From JBKQVT01 sp963727245 (GTDB lineage: Bacteria; Planctomycetota; Planctomycetia; Pirellulales; Thermoguttaceae), in the NCBI GenBank assembly GCA_963727245.1, contig CAVSFO010000006.1, forward strand, positions 124,001-188,000: a DNA stretch of 64,000 bases. Reading direction: 5' to 3'. The translations under genes were made by a program, and so were the position numbers. The notes under the pieces are model-generated. The model had not been told where the DNA came from, ran no database searches, and worked only from the letters and a program-made list of their open reading frames with translations. How positions within the stretch are numbered: the stretch's first letter is position 1; the number at the start of each line of letters is the position of its first letter. Below are positions 10,501 through 18,574 of this stretch, in pieces.

Positions 10501-11659
10501 GGGAAACGAGACAACGACGTCCTACTTCGGCATCGACGGCAAGCCCTGCATGCACAAGAACGGATTTGCCGAGGCGAGGCGCACTTTCGACGAGCGGGCA
10601 AACCGGACGCGCGAGTCGTATTTCGGCATCGACGGCAAGCTCTGCTGGTATAAGGACGGGTATGCCGGATGGAACGCCCAGTTCAACGAGCGGGGAAACC
10701 AGACCAGCGCGTCTTACTTTGGCACGGACGGCCGGCCCTGCCTGTGCAAGGACGGCTATGCCGGCTGGAAGTCCACTTTCGACCAGCGGGGAAACGTGAC
10801 GTGCGAGTCTACTTTCGGCATCGACGGCAAGCCCCGCCTGATCGGCAGCGGGTATGCCGAACGGCGGCGGACCTACGACCAACGGGGAAAGCAAACCGGC
10901 GAGTCGTACTTCGGCACCGACGGCCGGCCCTGTTTGCAAATTGACGGCTATGCCGGCTGGACGGCCACCTACGACCAGCGGGGAAACTGGACCAGCGAGT
11001 CGTACTTCGGCACCGACGGCAAGCCCTGCCTGCACAAGGACGGGAATGCCGGCTGGAAGGCCAGCTACGACGCGCGGGGAAACCAGACCAGCGCGTCCTA
11101 CTTCGGCATCGACGGCAAGCCCTGCCGGCACAGCGACGGGAATACCGGCTGGAAGGCCAGCTACGACGAGCGGGGAAACGAGATCAGCAGATCCTTCTTC
11201 GACGCCGACGGCAAGCTGTGCCGATTGACTTACGGATACGCCGAAGTGAGGCGCACTTTCGATGTGCGCGGAAACCAGACAAGCCGGTCCTGTTTCGACG
11301 ACCGCGGCCGGTCGGTGATTCCAGTCGCCGTTCAGGTTCAGCAAGTCACGCCCAAGGGAAAAGGCGCGGCGTTGGGATTGCACGCCGGCGACGTTATCGC
11401 CGGCTACGGCGGACAACAGTATACGGAGGCGGCCAAGCTCATCGGCGCGATCAAGGCCCCCGGCGAAAAGCCCCGGGAGCTTGTGGTCCGCAGGGACGGC
11501 AAAGAGATCGCTTACCAAGTGACGCCGGGCCTGCTCGGCGTCATGCTCGGCACGTTGTACGCCCCCGCTGCATCCGACTCCCCTGCCTCCGATAAGCCCG
11601 CGGCCAAGCCCCTCGCGCCGCCCGCTAAGAATGTCCCTCAAAGCACCAAGCGAGATTAA
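7577..11659 (+). CDS. TIR-domain membrane protein with 26 tandem 32-residue repeats and a C-terminal PDZ domain
   Basis: A 1360-residue protein. Residues about 17-180 are a TIR domain: FAFISYKHEDM at strand A, RDQTDIS in the loop, IVLCSPAAAKSEWVNREV with the candidate NADase glutamate Glu106. A basic run RRRQRRQR precedes one transmembrane helix (about 194-212), so the TIR part should be cytoplasmic and the rest extracytoplasmic. After a linker, residues about 410-1243 are about 26 copies of a 32-residue unit, consensus GKPCL.KDGYAGWK..FDERGN.TS.SYFG.D, resembling YD-type repeats. Residues about 1245-1325 form a PDZ-like domain (GAALGLHAGDVIAGYGG) and then a Pro/Ala-rich tail. The gene following on the same strand begins within a few bases. 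Function is inferred only: TIR domains signal or cleave NAD; the repeats may bind a cell-wall or foreign ligand. Confidence 0.85.
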   Translation: MDSAAGASRDSAEDKRYEYFAFISYKHEDMRWAKWLQQQIETYRLPAIIRKQAPHLPKQIRPVFRDQTDISTGPLLQNLRQELQDSRYLIVLCSPAAAKSEWVNREVQHFIDMGRAERIIPFVVAGTPNAANPEEECFPAILRGAEQSMLGVSVPELGKEKAFIKVVAKLLGLKFDQLWDRHRRRQRRQRLVRGLTAAVLFLAVASGGFASWDYYRTKIAYYADYVQCRGVPQGIGPLSAAQVQRRHRSWKFESSRRRPDRVSSINGSGRPTDTEDADRPADRSFHYRDNGDLEYTIELAPTGKELRKSVYAPDLSIVEFKGGSKGRLQMQAQFLLADSGGLQSGQGIFDRGLRSEIAAWELKYDDLGRVVRRTYLNQSGYPTCDANGIYVLEFAYTPAGKVKAIHYLDIGGRPCPTKRGIAGNQYEYDAQGNRIQTTWIGTAGTPVLNENGLAWDKVKYDADGNLVEVTYFGTDGQPCLQKEGYAGWRAQVDARGNRTGAWCFGTDGKPCLHSDGFAGWQAAFDERGNRTSWSFVGADGKPCLVKEGYAESKYQFDQRGNVTSLSYFGIDGKPCLQSDGIARWKSTFDERGNWTSSRCFGSDGKPCLNKDRVASWQAEFDERGNKTSQSLFGAGGKPCLNKDGYAGWKSTFDERGNETSVSYLGVDGKLSLLKDGNAGRKVAYDQRGNRTSVSYFGADGKPCLSKDGYAGWKAQFDQRGNETRFSYFGPDGKPCLSKDRYAEVRRTFDQRGSETSVSYFDTDGGPCLHRDGYAGWNSTFDQRGNEIGVSYFGPDGKPCLNKDGIAGWKAQFDQRGNETSFCYFGSDGKPCLSKDRYAELRCTFNERGSETSVSYFDIGGKPCLNEDGYAASKSTFDERGNEIGVSYFGPDGKPCLNKGGIAGWQAQFDPWGNQTRFSYFDADGKPCPNKDGYAEARCTFDQWRNKTSVSYFGADGKPCLHKDGYAEVRLTYDERGNETTTSYFGIDGKPCMHKNGFAEARRTFDERANRTRESYFGIDGKLCWYKDGYAGWNAQFNERGNQTSASYFGTDGRPCLCKDGYAGWKSTFDQRGNVTCESTFGIDGKPRLIGSGYAERRRTYDQRGKQTGESYFGTDGRPCLQIDGYAGWTATYDQRGNWTSESYFGTDGKPCLHKDGNAGWKASYDARGNQTSASYFGIDGKPCRHSDGNTGWKASYDERGNEISRSFFDADGKLCRLTYGYAEVRRTFDVRGNQTSRSCFDDRGRSVIPVAVQVQQVTPKGKGAALGLHAGDVIAGYGGQQYTEAAKLIGAIKAPGEKPRELVVRRDGKEIAYQVTPGLLGVMLGTLYAPAASDSPASDKPAAKPLAPPAKNVPQSTKRD
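8805..11307 (+). repeat. 26 tandem 96-bp coding repeats
   Basis: The motif GACGGCAAGCCCTGCCTG recurs every 96 bases within the TIR gene, encoding the 32-residue units. The reading frame is kept throughout. Divergence between copies is mostly in five or six positions (for example AGWK/AEVR and DERG/DQRG), which points to expansion by recombination with later drift. Confidence 0.85.
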
Positions 11660-11663
11660 GCAG

Positions 11664-13133
11664 ATGACAACCGGAAATCACCGTTTGCCGTTGTGGCCGT
11701 GTTTGGCGATTCTCGTGTTGCAGGGGGGCGCGACGGGCCGCGCGGCGGCGGCGGAGCCGGGCCGGCCGCCGGCCCCGGCGATGGGCCAGTTGAACGTCGA
11801 AGGCGGCGCGGTCGAACAACTGACCCTGCGGAAAATGAGGACCGATGAGCAGTTCGACGCCACGGACCCGCTGATTCTCCATCGCCCTGGTTCGCGCGTG
11901 TCGATCCCGGCAGGCAAGTACCTGCTCCAGCGGATTACGCTTCATGGTGGATACTTGTGCTATGTTCCCTTCCAGGTCATCGGCCCCAGCAACGTAGTGC
12001 TGCGAGGACCGGAATTGTTGACGATCAGCCCCGACAAGCCGTGTTTGCTCAAGGTCGGCGCTCCGCTGACGCCGACCTTGCTGGTGTCCCGCCACGGGCG
12101 CGTGATCCATCTCGCCTACAGGTTGCTCGACGCCGAAGGACGCATGTACACCAAGGAGAAGCGAGGCGAGCCGCCGCGGTTCAAAGTATTGTACGACGGC
12201 CGGGAAATCGCCTCCGGCTCGTTTGAATATGGCTGAGGCACAAACTGCACGTACTCGTGGCGAGTACCGCTTACCGTCCTCCGTGGCCCTCTCAGCATTG
12301 TGGCTTCTGCCGACATCGGCCTGTTGGGCCCGAGCGAGACTGCGCCCGCCGTAGTGGAGTGGCAGTGGTATGATCACTTACCGAGCTTCGCCGGCTGGGC
12401 CTTGATTGTCGCGCTGCTGCTGCTGGTGAAGGAGAATCGAAACCGTCAGGCGTGGCTCATCCTGATTCCGTTCTTGCTGCTGAGCGAGATCCTCTGGCCC
12501 TGGATCGCAGGCCTATTCTCTTTGCTCTCGCCGAACGGGGCAGATCTCTATGGACTTCCGTTTCAGTGGCTGCTCGTGGCCTGGACCGCCGTTTGGCTCG
12601 TGAGCCCCTGGCTGGCGCGACGCAGCGCCGTAGTGGCCTTGACTCTGGCCCTTGGACTCGCCGCACTGGTTGGTGCGGCGGGCGAGGTCGGCGCTTCTGG
12701 CCGACTCGCTTTCACCATCTCGCTGACGGACTACGCTGTCTGGGTTTTTGCTCTAGGGATCGCATTTGTGCTCAGCGGGCTCTCGTGCCGGAGAACCTAC
12801 CGCCCGCGTCGTTTTCTGGCATGGCTTGTGCCCTGGCTCATCGTCGGCGCCGCCGTCGGCGTGACATGCAAGATGCTCCTCGTGCTGGCCCCACGCTTCT
12901 TCGACCAGCACGCGGTGAAGCCGCCGGCACTGCTCTTGCTGTCCATGCTTGCCCTTGTCTCCCTGTGCACGGCAGGTGCGTTGTACCTGCTGAACCTCCC
13001 CTTCATGTACCTGGCGTTCCGTTATCCGCTGTACCGGGACCGCTTCCACAAGCTTCTTCGTCTGCCGGAATCCGTGCCCCCGGCCGCAACTTCGTCCGAC
13101 GCTTCCACCGGGGGGCAGTGCGAATTGCCATGA
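11664..13133 (+). CDS. Secreted-domain plus multi-helix membrane protein, interrupted by an in-frame TGA at 12234
   Basis: Started at the ATG at 11664, the protein has a signal peptide (CLAILVLQGG ... AAAAEP), a roughly 150-residue extracytoplasmic beta-rich domain ending ...GREIASGSFEYG, then TGA at 12234-12236. The same frame continues without interruption as GTNCTYSWRVPLTVLRGPLS and about seven transmembrane segments to 13133. The beta-domain strand pattern runs across the stop, so the parts are read as one gene of about 489 codons. A GTG at 12300 could start a separate membrane protein. It begins 4 bases after the TIR gene and is probably co-transcribed with it. No enzymatic motif recognised. 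The stop may be a nonsense mutation, readthrough site or base error. Confidence 0.55.
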
Positions 13134-13188
13134 ATGGCGCCGGGGATCGACTCGTTGGCCGCGGCCGGCATTGGATCCGTTCACATAA

Positions 13189-13221
13189 GGGAAAACCCTA
13201 GCCCGGATTAAGGGTTTTCCC
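13189..13221. terminator. Stem-loop terminator-like hairpin
   Basis: An 11-base perfect inverted repeat GGGAAAACCCT / AGGGTTTTCCC with an 11-base loop lies 56 bases after the membrane-protein stop. The arms contain A- and T-runs but there is no trailing T-tract, so factor-independent termination is plausible but not certain. Confidence 0.5.
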
Positions 13222-13316
13222 GCTAGAGCGATTCCCGGCCGTGTTCTAAAATCACCGTCGAGCTACCCGCGCCAAACCGATGGCGATGTCGCTCAATTCC
13301 CAGTAGCGATTTACGC

Positions 13317-13326
13317 AAGGAGGTGA
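13317..13326 (+). promoter_or_regulatory. Strong Shine-Dalgarno site of the 143-residue protein
   Basis: AAGGAGGTGA, a near-complete match to the anti-Shine-Dalgarno sequence, lies 4 bases before the ATG at 13331. It fixes the start of that gene. It is one of the strongest ribosome-binding sites in the window. Confidence 0.75.
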
Positions 13327-13330
13327 CACG

Positions 13331-13762
13331 ATGAATCTGTTAGCCACGATCACGGACGACCAGGGGCATGGCCTGAAAGTCGCTGCCCAGTCCCGCTCGG
13401 AACCCGGTCAAAGGGAGCGAATCCTGGAAGCCCTCTGGCCGTTGGGAGACCAATTGCCCCGCGTCGACGAGGAGACGCTTTCCAGGTACTATAGGTATCT
13501 GACGGCGAGGTTGTCGCTGCCGTTCGCCGCCACCTACCCGGAGGCGAGGACCGCGCTGGAGGAGCGTCAGCACCGTTGCACCGTGGTCGAGTTGCTGGAC
13601 CCGGTCAATGACATCTGCGACGAGTTCGACGGCATCTTCTGCAAGGTCCGCAAGGGGAAGTACGAGATCAACTTGCCGCTGGTCGAGTTGGTAGTGCCCG
13701 AGGAGAGCCCCAACTTCCAGCTCATCGAGGACTACTGGTACTGGTTCTGGAACTGGCGGTGA
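13331..13762 (+). CDS. Small conserved protein of unknown function, possibly calcium-binding-type
   Basis: A 143-residue soluble protein with no signal peptide or transmembrane segment. The middle has FAATYPEARTALEERQHRCTVVELLDP and the second half is acidic (DICDEFDGIFCKVRKGKYEINLPLVELVV), resembling small planctomycete proteins annotated as calcium-binding. The C-terminus is aromatic (IEDYWYWFWNWR). A consensus Shine-Dalgarno sequence 4 bases upstream defines the start and predicts good expression. No operon partner: a hairpin precedes it and the next gene has its own promoter-like element. Confidence 0.7.
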   Translation: MNLLATITDDQGHGLKVAAQSRSEPGQRERILEALWPLGDQLPRVDEETLSRYYRYLTARLSLPFAATYPEARTALEERQHRCTVVELLDPVNDICDEFDGIFCKVRKGKYEINLPLVELVVPEESPNFQLIEDYWYWFWNWR

Positions 13763-13816
13763 CGAACGACGCCGGAGGATTCGGCGGGCGTAGTGGCGTG
13801 CGTCGCGAATGTCCCG

Positions 13817-13822
13817 TATAAT
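13817..13822 (+). promoter_or_regulatory. TATAAT -10-like element
   Basis: GTATAATAGG lies 57 bases before the ATG of the GH18-like gene, with no obvious -35 box. It would give a leader of about 50 bases containing the GGAAGGGGAG ribosome-binding site. Confidence 0.4.
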
Positions 13823-13878
13823 AGGCCGGTCGCGGTAGCGGGAAAATCAGCGCCCCGACGGGAAGGGGAGAACCCTCC

Positions 13879-15003
13879 ATGTCCAGGATCTCGTCTCTGG
13901 CGATGATCGGGCTTGTCTTCGCGCTGGCCGTCGCGGTGCCGGCGGAGGAAAAAGGCTCGCGCCCGGCGGGCGGCCCTACGGTCTATGCCTGGTTTCCTCA
14001 CCAGTTCAATGATTTTGAGACGCGGGCGATCCAGTGGCCGGCCATCACCCATCTGAGTTTCCGCTCGGTGGTGATCCAGCCTGACGGCACGCTTCAGGAG
14101 CCCCAGCCGCGGTCGAAGGTCAAGCGGCTGGTGGATGAGGCCCATGCGCACGGCGTGCGGATCGACGTGCTCGTCTGGGGCACCACGCCCGCCAATTCGT
14201 CACAGTACCTGGCGCGGCACCAGGACCAGGCCGTCAAGTCGCTGTTGGAGTACGTGAAGGCCAACAGGCTGGACGGGCTGGACATGGACGACGAGACCTG
14301 GCAGGAGAGAAACACTGTCACCGGCGCGTCCAACCGTCCGCTGGTGAGCGGGTTTTTCCGCAAGTTGAGCCGGGTGCTGAAAACGGCCCGCGCAGATTAC
14401 CAGGTCTTCTGGGATTCGCCTCCGGTGATCGATCGGCAGGACAAGTTCGCGCAATCGTGGCCGGACTATCAGGCCATCGCCGCTGGGATCGACGGCTTCT
14501 GCATCATGTCCTACTGCATGAATCCGCCGACCATCGGTTGGACCACCGGCGCCCAGCCCGTGCGCGGCGGAGGCAAGGTAGCCGGCCATGCCCGCGACTA
14601 CGCCACTTGCATCCACGACTACGTTGCAGCCACGGGCGGGCGCAAGGACAAGCTGCTCTTGGGCGTGAGCAACAACCTGGGCGGCACGGAGTGGGACTGC
14701 CGATCCGACCAGCCGCTTTCGCCGATCCTTGGCCGGCCGCGCCGGCTCAGCCCGGAGGAGGCCCGGGCGAACGCCCAGAAGTACGGACGCCGCTTCGATC
14801 CCCGGCAGCAGGTGCCCTGGTATTGCCACCGGCAGGACGGCCGCTGGATCCAAGGCTGGTATGAAGACGAAAAGTCCCTGGCCGCAAAATTCGACCTGGC
14901 GCGTCAGGAGGGCCTGCAAGGCGCCTGCATCTGGGTCCTTGACGGCGGCCACGAGCCGGCGTCAACCTTCACGGCTATCCGCCGACATCTTCGGGCCCCA
15001 TAG
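13879..15003 (+). CDS. Secreted glycoside hydrolase family 18-like protein
   Basis: A 374-residue protein with a cleavable signal peptide (residues 1-22, ending VAVPAEE). The TIM-barrel hallmark LDGLDMDDE fits the GH18 catalytic signature DxxDxDxE, with the final Glu as proton donor. VYAWFPHQF near the N-terminus and IMSYCMNPP correspond to barrel strands of chitinase-like folds; the C-terminal strand ends GACIWVLDGG. GH18 members hydrolyse chitin-type beta-1,4-GlcNAc linkages or act as lectins; here substrate is unknown. A strong GGAAGGGGAG site precedes the ATG. It is followed by a second secreted glycosidase-like gene on the same strand, suggesting polysaccharide degradation. Confidence 0.82.
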   Translation: MSRISSLAMIGLVFALAVAVPAEEKGSRPAGGPTVYAWFPHQFNDFETRAIQWPAITHLSFRSVVIQPDGTLQEPQPRSKVKRLVDEAHAHGVRIDVLVWGTTPANSSQYLARHQDQAVKSLLEYVKANRLDGLDMDDETWQERNTVTGASNRPLVSGFFRKLSRVLKTARADYQVFWDSPPVIDRQDKFAQSWPDYQAIAAGIDGFCIMSYCMNPPTIGWTTGAQPVRGGGKVAGHARDYATCIHDYVAATGGRKDKLLLGVSNNLGGTEWDCRSDQPLSPILGRPRRLSPEEARANAQKYGRRFDPRQQVPWYCHRQDGRWIQGWYEDEKSLAAKFDLARQEGLQGACIWVLDGGHEPASTFTAIRRHLRAP

Positions 15004-15134
15004 GATGGCGATGTTTCTACTGCCGCTATCCGGCGGAGTGCTCCATAGGCACGGTCGGGACGCCGTTGTAAAATAGGGGGATGCGTGAACCCGGATTGGC
15101 ACGAGGCTCGCGCGGACTGGGAGGCGTCGGTTCC

Positions 15135-16928
15135 ATGAAGATGCGAAGCGCACTGTTGGCGGTGGCGGTGGCGTGGGCGGTGGCCGCGTGGGCAGCGGAC
15201 CCCGCGGGACCGGTGCCGGTCAAGCTCGTCCATCGCGGGGCGAAGTGGCAGTTGCTGCGTGCCGGCAAGCCCTACTTCATCCGTGGCGCGGGCGGCGGCG
15301 GACCCAAGGAAATGCTGGCCCGCTGCGGCGGAAACTCGTTTCGCACCTGGGGCGTCGGCGCCGATACCCAGCGCGACCTGGACGAAGCCCAACGCGACGG
15401 GCTGACGGTCGCGCTGGGATGCTGGTTGGGCCACAAGGACCAGGGGTTCCACTACGACGATCCCCGGGCGGTTGCCCGCCAGGCCCAAAACGTCCGCCGC
15501 GCGGTGCTGAAGTACAAGGACCATCCGGCCCTTCTGCTCTGGAGCTTGGGCAACGAGATGGAAATGAAAAACGACACGCCCGAGCTTTGGCGAGCCGTCC
15601 AGGAACTGGCCAAGATGGTCCACCAGCTCGACCCCCACCATCCGACGATGACGGTGGTGGCGGAGATCGGCGGCCACAAGGTGCAGAACATCCACAAGTA
15701 TTGCCCCGACATCGACGTGATCGGCATCAACTCCTACGGCGGCGGCGCGTCGCTGGCCGAGCGCTACCGCAAGGCGGGCGGGACCAAGCCGTTTGTCGTC
15801 ACCGAGTTCGGGCCGCCGGGGACGTGGGAAAGCCGCAAGAACGCCTTCGGCGCCGCGCCGGAGCTGACCAGCACGCAGAAGGCCCGCTGCTACCGGGAAA
15901 CCTACGAGAAGTCGGTCCTCGGCGAGCCGGCCCTCTGCCTGGGTTCCTACGCCTTCACCTGGGGGTGGAAGGTCGAGGCCACGGCCACCTGGTTCGGCAT
16001 GTTGCTGCCCGATCACAGCCGGCTGGCCGCCGTCGACACCATGCAGGAGCTTTGGACCGGCGTCAAGCCGGCCGACCCCTGTCCCGTCATGGAGCGGCTC
16101 GCCCTGACGAGCAAGGATCAGGTTGCCCGCGGCGAGAAGGTCCGGGCCGTGGTCGAGGCCCGCGATCCCCAGGGTGCGGCCCTGAAGATCCAATGGACCC
16201 TGCTGGGCGAACAGGCCAGTTACAGTGCCCAGGGCCTCGGCGCGGACGCGACCGGCTCGTTTGCCGACGCGATTGCCCAGAACGGCCGGCCAACTGTGAC
16301 CGTGACGATGCCCAAGTCCGGGGGCGTGTATCGCCTGTACTGCGTGGTTCGCAACGGGCGCGGCGGGGCGGCCGTGGGAAGTCTGCCGATCAAGGTCGCC
16401 GGCCCGGCGTCGCCCCTCAAGCCGGCCGTGGCCCGGCTGCCGTTGGTGCTCTTGGGCGGCGACGCAACGAAGAGACCTTATATCCCCTCCGGCTGGATGG
16501 GCAACGTGAAGGCGATCCGCATGGATGCCGACTGTACGGAGAATCCCCGCGCGGGCAAGACCTGCATGAAGTTCACCTACGAAGACCCGGCTGGCTGGGG
16601 CGGCGTGGTCTGGCAGGACCCGGCCAACGATTGGGGAGACAAGCCCGGCGGCTACGACCTGAGCGCAGCCCGGCAACTGAGTTTTTGGGCCCGCGGCCGG
16701 GAGGGCGGCGAGAAAGTCAAGTTCGGGTACGGCATACTTGGCACGGACAAGAAGTACCACGACAGCTCCAAGGCCCAGCGCGAGTTGACCCTGACCTCCA
16801 AGTGGCAGCAATACACGTTCGACCTGGGCGAAAAAGACCTCAGCCGCATCAAGAGCGGGTTTCTCTGGTCGCTGGCCGGCCAAGGCAAGCCGGTGACGTT
16901 CTACTTGGACGACATCCGATACAAATAG
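15135..16928 (+). CDS. Secreted clan GH-A glycoside hydrolase-like protein with C-terminal carbohydrate-binding-like domain
   Basis: About 597 residues from the ATG at 15135, chosen because GGAGGCG precedes it and a signal peptide follows (LLAVAVAWAVAAWA). A frame start at 15081 is less likely. The barrel carries GGNSFRTWGVG, the acid/base region LLLWSLGNEMEM (Asn-Glu) and the nucleophile region FVVTEFGPPG (Glu), as in retaining clan GH-A enzymes related to GH2/GH5. A middle Ig-like domain and a C-terminal jelly-roll-like domain (about 425-597, WGGVVWQDPANDWGD ... FYLDDIRYK) probably bind carbohydrate. It lies 131 bases after the GH18-like gene and may be expressed with it. Confidence 0.82.
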   Translation: MKMRSALLAVAVAWAVAAWAADPAGPVPVKLVHRGAKWQLLRAGKPYFIRGAGGGGPKEMLARCGGNSFRTWGVGADTQRDLDEAQRDGLTVALGCWLGHKDQGFHYDDPRAVARQAQNVRRAVLKYKDHPALLLWSLGNEMEMKNDTPELWRAVQELAKMVHQLDPHHPTMTVVAEIGGHKVQNIHKYCPDIDVIGINSYGGGASLAERYRKAGGTKPFVVTEFGPPGTWESRKNAFGAAPELTSTQKARCYRETYEKSVLGEPALCLGSYAFTWGWKVEATATWFGMLLPDHSRLAAVDTMQELWTGVKPADPCPVMERLALTSKDQVARGEKVRAVVEARDPQGAALKIQWTLLGEQASYSAQGLGADATGSFADAIAQNGRPTVTVTMPKSGGVYRLYCVVRNGRGGAAVGSLPIKVAGPASPLKPAVARLPLVLLGGDATKRPYIPSGWMGNVKAIRMDADCTENPRAGKTCMKFTYEDPAGWGGVVWQDPANDWGDKPGGYDLSAARQLSFWARGREGGEKVKFGYGILGTDKKYHDSSKAQRELTLTSKWQQYTFDLGEKDLSRIKSGFLWSLAGQGKPVTFYLDDIRYK

Positions 16929-17009
16929 CGGCGGCTTCGTCGCGGGACAGGGGCCGGGTCGGTTGAAAAATCGTTGGTTTTGTCCGTCAGCCCTGAGATT
17001 AGCGCCAGA

Positions 17010-17423
17010 ATGGCAAGGATACAAAAACTGTACGACCGCTTGGATCAAGCTGAGGCGGAATACTCGTTGTTGCTGCGTACAGAACTTGAAGCAGTGCTGA
17101 GTGGTTGCCTCGGTCATTACCTCGGAACCAGGCTTCGGCAAGACTGGTACCGCGCGGTCGCCTCCGCTCCCGATGCCCGCGTGGTGAAATTGGACGCCCT
17201 GGAGAAAGAGATTCGGCGGTTACGATCGAAACTGGGGGAGCCTCTGCCCGGGGACAAACTTGGCGTGGTCGACGAGTTGGTGCGTCGCATCAAGGACTCG
17301 GGGAATTGGTCGCCGGGAACGAATAAGGCATGGCTGCACGAAGCGATTACCAGGATCACACCTCAAGGTGGACCGAGGACGACAAAGGGACTCGGTGGCC
17401 GCGAAACGGGCACCGGCGAATAG
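17010..17423 (+). CDS. Hypothetical coiled-coil protein
   Basis: A 137-residue frame from the ATG at 17010; an alternative TTG at 16974 adds 12 residues. The first 90 residues are helical and charged (KLYDRLDQAEAEYSLLLR; LDALEKEIRRLRSKLG), suggesting a coiled coil. The last 45 residues are low in hydrophobic content and may reflect an indel. No domain recognised. Ribosome-binding site weak. Confidence 0.4.
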   Translation: MARIQKLYDRLDQAEAEYSLLLRTELEAVLSGCLGHYLGTRLRQDWYRAVASAPDARVVKLDALEKEIRRLRSKLGEPLPGDKLGVVDELVRRIKDSGNWSPGTNKAWLHEAITRITPQGGPRTTKGLGGRETGTGE

Positions 17424-17511
17424 AACACGAATGCGGGGCGGGCCATCGAGGTCATCCCGTAGTGTCACTACCCGCACACGGCCTTGGTTTGGGCGAGCAC
17501 GAGGAAGTACA

Positions 17512-17625
17512 ATGACTGGAAAAGAACGACAGACGGCCCGCAAACCAGCGACGAAGTTCGCTCACCTGCGGAAGAAGATGGAGAAGAACCGGATCGTGTC
17601 GAAGCTCGGCAAGAAGCGAAAGTGA
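17512..17625 (+). CDS. Candidate 37-residue lysine-rich small protein
   Basis: ATG at 17512 opens a 37-codon frame of which about 15 codons encode Lys or Arg, ending KLGKKRK. A GAGGAAG ribosome-binding site lies 5 bases upstream. No homologue is recognised. Its composition would suit a nucleic-acid-binding peptide, or it may be non-coding; the good ribosome-binding site is the main support. Confidence 0.35.
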   Translation: MTGKERQTARKPATKFAHLRKKMEKNRIVSKLGKKRK

Positions 17626-17719
17626 ATCCAATGCCCAACCACGACGCCCTTGAGCAAGGCTCCGACGCCTTCCGGGCTGGCGTCAATGCGGTCAGGACCG
17701 GCGGCCTTTGCCGGCGGCC

Positions 17720-18037
17720 TCACCTGCGCGGACCTGCCTGGCTCCTGGCCCGCTCGGTTTCCGCCGCAAGTTCCGCCGTATCCTTGGTGAGTTGCTTGAG
17801 ACATTTGCTGGCGGCGTTTTCGTCCATCTGCTCGACCGTCTTCTGCACGCTGCCGCCTGTCAAGAGACTTCGGTAAATGCTGTTGGCCCGCTCCAGCAAC
17901 TCGGGCGTCCAATCTCCGGGGTATGTCCTCGCTGCCCAGATCAGCTTGCCGCCCAGGACGAGCTTCTGCTTGGCGGTTCCCGGCCCAGTGGCCAGGAACG
18001 CGGCGGCCTGTGCGATGGGATGTACTTGAACCGGCAT
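17720..18037 (-). CDS. Hypothetical small protein
   Basis: A 105-residue soluble protein, mostly helical, with no recognised domain (PELLERANSIYRSLLTGGSVQKTVEQMDENAASKCLKQL). A GAAAGGATC ribosome-binding site precedes the ATG at 18035-18037. The upstream gene on the same strand ends 16 bases earlier, so the two form a small operon. Function unknown. Confidence 0.6.
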   Translation of the reverse strand: MPVQVHPIAQAAAFLATGPGTAKQKLVLGGKLIWAARTYPGDWTPELLERANSIYRSLLTGGSVQKTVEQMDENAASKCLKQLTKDTAELAAETERARSQAGPRR

Positions 18038-18053
18038 GGGTGATCCTTTCCGC

Positions 18054-18281
18054 TTAATGTTCGCTCTTCACGGATTCCACGATGGCAACCCGTATTTCCT
18101 GGGTGAAGTTGCTGCCAAGCCGCTTGGGGTCTTGCTCGTGGAGCCCCTCCCACTTAAATGCCGCATCGATCCCGTGCTCGATCGCCTGCCGCAGCCTTGG
18201 GCTTTCTGCGATTGCCAGGGCGATGTCATCCACATCCCGAAGGTCGCCGACTACGCCATCTAGCCAGTGCGGAGGTCTCAT
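18054..18281 (-). CDS. Hypothetical small protein, first gene of a two-gene operon
   Basis: A 75-residue protein from the ATG at 18279-18281, chosen over longer frames because AAGGAG lies 7 bases upstream. It starts MRPPHWLDGVVGDLRDVDDI and is helical and acidic. No domain recognised. It is followed after 16 bases by the 105-residue gene, an arrangement that can suggest interacting partners such as a toxin-antitoxin-like pair, but no known family motif is visible. Confidence 0.5.
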   Translation of the reverse strand: MRPPHWLDGVVGDLRDVDDIALAIAESPRLRQAIEHGIDAAFKWEGLHEQDPKRLGSNFTQEIRVAIVESVKSEH

Positions 18282-18574
18282 CAGAAAACTCCTTGAAAAG
18301 AGGGCCGGGCTCAGGACAACTCCCCTAGTGATAACAGGTGTGCCGGGGAAAAGCAACAGGCGGGCGTCACTCAAGGCTAACCGCCGCTGGTGCCCACCAG
18401 CGGCCAGGTTCGGCGGAGCAGGCACGTTCTAGAGTATTCTCTTCTTCGTTCAGCCCGGCGTCAAGCCCCCTGTGCCTTGGCCGGAAGTCCGCAGCCGGGT
18501 CCGACGCGGACGCCGTCCGACACCCGCCTCGGGGCCCATCGGCGGCCGGCCGCGGCCGGCGGTTCGGCGGGGGA

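Noticed and set aside
8805..11307. Regular 96-base spacing suggestive of a CRISPR or minisatellite array
   Set aside because: The units are contiguous, keep one reading frame and encode a conserved 32-residue protein repeat; there are no spacers.
9467..11641. 724-codon antisense frame through the TIR repeat array
   Set aside because: It is the mirror of the 96-base coding repeats: a GC-rich shadow without start signals, composed of VQAGLAVGAEVG-type periodic text.
12300..13133. Separate membrane-protein gene starting at GTG 12300
   Set aside because: Not excluded, but the frame is continuous with the upstream gene across one TGA and the intervening codons look coding, so a single interrupted gene is preferred.
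18054..18425. 123-codon version of the first small protein in the 18-kb operon
   Set aside because: The AAGGAG site lies directly before the internal ATG at 18281; the extra N-terminus has no support.
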